Below are positions 4,926-7,825 of a stretch of 7,825 nucleotides of DNA, in pieces (the first letter of the stretch is position 1; each line of letters opens with the position of its first letter). A program made the position numbers and the translations under genes. The notes under the pieces are model-generated. The model was not told the DNA's origin, did no database searches, and was given only the letters and a program-made list of their open reading frames with translations. The stretch is from contig JBCDIQ010000290.1 in NCBI GenBank assembly GCA_039024295.1, forward strand, positions 1-7,825, given 5' to 3'. The DNA is from JBCDIQ01 sp039024295 (GTDB lineage Bacteria > Bacteroidota > Bacteroidia > J057).

Positions 4926-5867
4926 TTAAAGCCAGAAACTCCGTGAAATGTTGAAGCCAAAGCGAAAATTTCCGCCCTCCCATGGAGAGGCAGTTTCGCG
5001 AAGCACAAAGGCCTCATTGATGGCAAAGCTGTTGGTGAAGTACATCTGAAATACGTGCCCGCCTGTTTCTACATCAAATCCCAGGCTTAGGGTATTGTAC
5101 AAATCCTGGCGGTTGGGGGCATAATCATTGATCCGCCATGCATATTCCGCAGTAATAGCCGTACGCTTGGTTAGCTTGGCCCGGCCGCTCGTCACCAAGG
5201 CAAACAGGCTATTATCGTCTTCGTTCTCATCCACAAGGTTGTAATGGGCGTAGGTAGGGGCAATTTGCAGGGAGAAGCGTTCAGAAAATTTCCGTGCGAT
5301 CATGATTTGGGTCACATAGGCCATCCGGTTTGCAAAGTTGTCAAATACACCTGTTTCAAATCCTGGACGGATAGGGCGGTTTTCCAACGTCACAATGTTT
5401 GCTTCAACAAAAGCAGCCATACTTATTGGCATGCTGTTATCTTGTTTTTGGCTAAGGAACCGGTACTTGGCGTATAAGTCGTAGACTTTGTTCTGAGAGG
5501 TTCGTCCTACGCCAAACTGGAAATAGTCACTTGGACTGTAATCCAACGCAAGTCGCACGTTGGCAGGGCCATCAATCCCATAAAAGCCGTTTAGCCCAGA
5601 GTTTACGGGGCCAAAATGGTGGGTGATGCGAAAGCCCAAAGACCTTTTTCCAAGGGTTTCAATGGTGTGGAAGTTTACTACTTTTCCGCTTTTAAAGGTG
5701 GCAATCACCCGTTCATCATCCCTCCCGTCAGAAGGTTCTTCCGTATCTTCTAGCCCTTCCAGCATAGAAAAGGGATCTTCTTCCGTAGTGGTAGAGTCCG
5801 TGGGCTGCTGGCCGAAAAGAGGGGCCAGCAACATGCACATGCAAATGAAGCAAATGAATTTTTTCAT
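4926..5867 (-). CDS. Outer-membrane beta-barrel protein, DUF5777-like
   Basis: This 313-residue exported protein starts with a signal peptide (MKKFICFICMCMLLAPLFG, cleavage near residue 19-20). An acidic, Ser/Thr-rich linker follows at about 21-50. The rest is alternating aromatic and polar strands typical of an outer-membrane barrel, ending in FGFNISRSFWL with the aromatic C-terminus expected for barrel insertion. Blocks such as ATFKSGKVVNFHTIETLG, RITHHFGPVN and DYFQFGVGRTS resemble the DUF5777 family of Bacteroidota, whose substrate is unknown. The ATG at 5867 is chosen over one at 5933 because the upstream 22 residues would bury the signal peptide. It begins 38 bases after the stop of the cytochrome gene on the same strand, a pairing I recall from other Bacteroidota, so an operon and a shared envelope redox role are inferred. 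Confidence 0.82.
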   Translation of the reverse strand: MKKFICFICMCMLLAPLFGQQPTDSTTTEEDPFSMLEGLEDTEEPSDGRDDERVIATFKSGKVVNFHTIETLGKRSLGFRITHHFGPVNSGLNGFYGIDGPANVRLALDYSPSDYFQFGVGRTSQNKVYDLYAKYRFLSQKQDNSMPISMAAFVEANIVTLENRPIRPGFETGVFDNFANRMAYVTQIMIARKFSERFSLQIAPTYAHYNLVDENEDDNSLFALVTSGRAKLTKRTAITAEYAWRINDYAPNRQDLYNTLSLGFDVETGGHVFQMYFTNSFAINEAFVLRETASPWEGGNFRFGFNISRSFWL

Positions 5868-5905
5868 GAGACCAATGGTAAGCTTTGTGTAGGATTGGGG
5901 GAGGG

Positions 5906-6310
5906 TTATGGAGCAGCACCTGCATTGAACCAAGCCTGAACCTGAGCTACTTCGCAGGAGTCCATTTGATTGCCGTTAGGGGGCATATTCTTTGCCATAC
6001 TAGCATTCTCATACTTAATGGCGCGGAAAAAACGCTGTTCCCGCTGGGTGATTTCATCAACTACTGCATCGTAGGAATCCAGTAGTATCCCCGCACGGGC
6101 AGCACCTGTCTGGTGGCAGCCAACGCACCCGTAAGTTTGCATCAGGTCACTAACTTCCCCACTGTAAGTAACTGTTAGAGTATCGCAAAGGGCTACAGCA
6201 GGATCCTTATCTATTTCCTCCTGAATGATATCCTCCCGGTTGTTATAGGAGCAGGCAACTGATAAAGTGATAACTGCAAGTAGCAATGCGCTCTTGAAGT
6301 AATGTTTCAT
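5906..6310 (-). CDS. Lipoprotein c-type cytochrome (single haem)
   Basis: This 134-residue protein has a lipoprotein signal ending in the lipobox LSVAC (Cys20). One CxxCH haem-attachment motif, CVGCH (62-66), follows YG. A methionine in KNMPPNG (Met109) is a likely distal axial ligand. Cys42 (ALCDTLTVTYSG) and Cys119 (MDSCEVAQVQAWF) may form a disulfide. The C-terminal QVQAWFNAGA helix is typical of small Bacteroidota cytochromes of the type I haem family. The ATG at 6310 is chosen because the 6373 start would place 21 non-signal residues before the lipid-attachment signal. The mature protein would be membrane-anchored at the periplasmic face or outer membrane and carry electrons; its partner is unknown. 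The barrel gene follows 38 bases downstream. The 158 bases upstream show no strong promoter that I can identify. Confidence 0.87.
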   Translation of the reverse strand: MKHYFKSALLLAVITLSVACSYNNREDIIQEEIDKDPAVALCDTLTVTYSGEVSDLMQTYGCVGCHQTGAARAGILLDSYDAVVDEITQREQRFFRAIKYENASMAKNMPPNGNQMDSCEVAQVQAWFNAGAAP

Positions 6311-6432
6311 AGGACATTGAGATTTGGACGAGAGACATTTTGCTTTTCTAACGTTCAAATGATGAAAAAGCATTGTGGTCTTCTCCTAACCTCAAAGAGT
6401 TCCTGCTTGTTTTTATATAGCAGTGTTAGAAT

Positions 6433-6456
6433 AGGTGATAGGTCCAGCTATCACCT
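6433..6456 (-). terminator. Hairpin just after the PKD protein gene, possible terminator
   Basis: AGGTGATAG (6433-6441) and CTATCACCT (6448-6456) form a perfect 9-base stem around a 6-base loop. It lies 13 bases past the stop of the PKD protein on the minus strand. There is no real T-run on the minus-strand 3' side, and only TTT on the plus side, so intrinsic termination would be weak. It may instead stabilise the mRNA 3' end. The remaining intergenic bases up to the cytochrome start show nothing else that I can support. Confidence 0.5.
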
Positions 6457-6468
6457 TTAGGGTCAGCC

Positions 6469-7825
6469 TTACCAGTTTACCGCTTGGATGCCAATCAGGC
6501 TCTGGCCGTTGAAGGCGCGAATGTAGTAACGTCCACTAGCCAGGTGCGCCGGTCGATCTACCCTTACCTCTTGGCCATAGGAAGAAATAGCTTTCTTCCA
6601 GATCAATCGTCCTTGTATATCTCTCACTTCCAGCTTATAAATGCCCTGCTTAGCTTGAGGAAAATTCAGTTTTACCCCACCATTATGCGTAGGTTGGAAC
6701 TCAACAGTTTTAAATGTTGCGGCTTGTCCTGTATCTGTGGCTTGGTGGATGGTTATGTTCTTAGGATTGAGGATGGGGATGTCAAATTTAATGAAAGCCT
6801 TTCTTGTCAGGGTATCCTTACAGCCTACCCGATTCTCTACGATCAAAGTTACATCGTAATGGCCAGGATGAGCGTAGTGAAACGCTGGATTGTGGATGGG
6901 GGAAGTTTGTCCTGCCCCAGAATACCAGGTCCATTGTTTTAAACGTGAGACTGAATAGGTCCTGTTCTGAAACCTGACCGTTCCGCTTCTGTAAAGATGG
7001 GTTTTGTCTGAGGAGAAATCTATGTGCGGGGCACTTTTTACGTTTGCGAACCGAGTGCGGCTGAAAGCACCTATACATCCATTGGTGTCTGTGACACTCA
7101 ACCCAACATCGTATGCACCCATGAATTTATAGGCGTGTCTGGGGTGACGCTTATTCGAAAATGTTCCGTCTCCAAAGGTCCAATAATAGGATACGGTTGA
7201 GTCAGGACTTGCCTCGATAAACTGTATTTCTCGGTTTTCGCATTGGGTTCGGGCAGGGGAGGTGAAATATGCCTGAGGGGAAGGACGGACTTCAACCTGT
7301 TTTTGAATTTCATGGTAGCAGCCATCAGTTGAAGTCACCCTTAATTTTACCTGATAAGTCCCCGGAAAGTTAAAGGTGTAAGTAGGGTGTTGGGTGGTAT
7401 CGGTGTTGCCATTGCCAAAATCCCAGTCCCATCTGGCGAGGTTTCCCGAACCATGACTTGATTGGTCAGAGAGATGAAGCGCAAAGGGGGCACATCCCTT
7501 GGCACCACTCATCATAAATCCTGCCTTGGGGGGAAACCCTACCCAAACAAGTCCGTGCTTTATAATAGAGTCCTCCTGTCCTGCTTGGTTTGCTACCTTG
7601 AGGCGGACGCTGTACAAACCAGGGTTTTTGTAGGTATGCTGAGGGTTTTGTACGGTTGCCCCAGTGCTGTCACCAAAATCCCAGGTCCATCCGGTTAATG
7701 AGGAATCTGAGAGGCTGGAATCCTGGAAGTTCACTACCAATCCAGGGCAGCCCATTGGTTGAGAGTAACTGAAATCCGCTTGTAAAACAGGGGGCACTTG
7801 AGCAATCAGGGACTTTCCGTAAAGA
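6469..7825 (-). CDS. PKD-repeat secreted protein with type IX secretion sorting domain, 5' end off the window
   Basis: The frame is open to the right edge, so the true start is outside. The first visible residues, LYGKSLIAQ before VPPVLQADFSYS, look like the end of a signal peptide, so perhaps only 10-20 residues are missing. Numbering from the Val codon at 7797, four PKD-like domains lie at about 7-85, 91-170, 175-254 and 258-336. The first three keep the core: WTWDFGDS (37-44), WDWDFGNG (123-130), YYWTFGDG (204-211), each followed by a HxYxxxGxYxVxLxV strand. The fourth is degenerate (WTWYSGAG). The C-terminus (about 374-442) resembles a type A T9SS sorting domain: GIYKLEVRDIQGRLIW, then LASGRYYIRAFNG. 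The last residues (GIQAVNW) lack the usual basic tail. A cell-surface or released adhesive or structural role is inferred; no enzyme domain is visible. Confidence 0.87.
   Translation of the reverse strand, partial: LYGKSLIAQVPPVLQADFSYSQPMGCPGLVVNFQDSSLSDSSLTGWTWDFGDSTGATVQNPQHTYKNPGLYSVRLKVANQAGQEDSIIKHGLVWVGFPPKAGFMMSGAKGCAPFALHLSDQSSHGSGNLARWDWDFGNGNTDTTQHPTYTFNFPGTYQVKLRVTSTDGCYHEIQKQVEVRPSPQAYFTSPARTQCENREIQFIEASPDSTVSYYWTFGDGTFSNKRHPRHAYKFMGAYDVGLSVTDTNGCIGAFSRTRFANVKSAPHIDFSSDKTHLYRSGTVRFQNRTYSVSRLKQWTWYSGAGQTSPIHNPAFHYAHPGHYDVTLIVENRVGCKDTLTRKAFIKFDIPILNPKNITIHQATDTGQAATFKTVEFQPTHNGGVKLNFPQAKQGIYKLEVRDIQGRLIWKKAISSYGQEVRVDRPAHLASGRYYIRAFNGQSLIGIQAVNW

Noticed and set aside
6484..6942. 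Plus-strand 152-residue frame opposite the PKD protein
   Set aside because: It is antisense to a gene with clear PKD and sorting-domain motifs and has no recognisable domain of its own.
1..7825. tRNA, rRNA, CRISPR array, insertion sequence or prophage signs
   Set aside because: No cloverleaf, repeat-spacer pattern, transposase motif or paired terminal repeat was seen by eye on either strand.

Overview
The window looks like a Bacteroidota chromosome, probably a pigmented member of the Cytophagales or a related order. Four things point there: a fused CrtYc-CrtYd type lycopene cyclase beside crtB; a crtB-linked ECF sigma factor; a DUF5777-type beta-barrel paired with a lipoprotein cytochrome c; and a PKD-repeat secreted protein ending in a type IX secretion sorting domain. 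Possible promoters resemble the Bacteroidota pattern (TTTG, about 19 bases, TAnnTTTG), and starts lack strong Shine-Dalgarno sequences. No order or genus can be fixed from the sequence alone.

Layout, left to right. Bases 1-100 are about 71% GC (hand count) and read as a fragment of a high-GC gene. At about base 101 the composition drops to about 41% GC and an ECF sigma factor begins mid-domain, so this edge looks like a chimeric join or a sharp recombination point. The sigma gene ends at 508. A 261-base non-coding stretch follows, holding a promoter-like -7 element, a two-part hairpin, a strong intrinsic terminator and two small dyads. Next comes a tight plus-strand carotenoid operon: phytoene synthase (crtB, 770-1603), a conserved-looking protein of unknown function (1607-2098), fused lycopene cyclase (crtYcd, 2099-2833), ispH (2820-3665), and beta-carotene ketolase (crtW, 3726-4457).

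On the minus strand, converging on crtW with an 8-base overlap, lies a DUF2237 (COG3651) protein. Upstream of it on the same strand are an outer-membrane barrel protein and a lipoprotein cytochrome c, which look like an operon. Furthest right is a PKD-repeat secreted protein that runs off the window edge.

How the genes work together: IspH makes IPP and DMAPP at the end of the MEP pathway; CrtB condenses GGPP to phytoene; the cyclase makes beta-carotene; and CrtW adds 4-keto groups, giving echinenone or canthaxanthin. Phytoene desaturase (crtI) and hydroxylase (crtZ) are not in the window, so they must lie elsewhere if the pathway is complete. The absence of crtI is notable because, as I recall, it often sits between this sigma factor and crtB in relatives. 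That exact place here is occupied by a structured, terminator-containing leader. This leader is the best candidate for an undescribed regulatory element; I see no clearly novel protein system.
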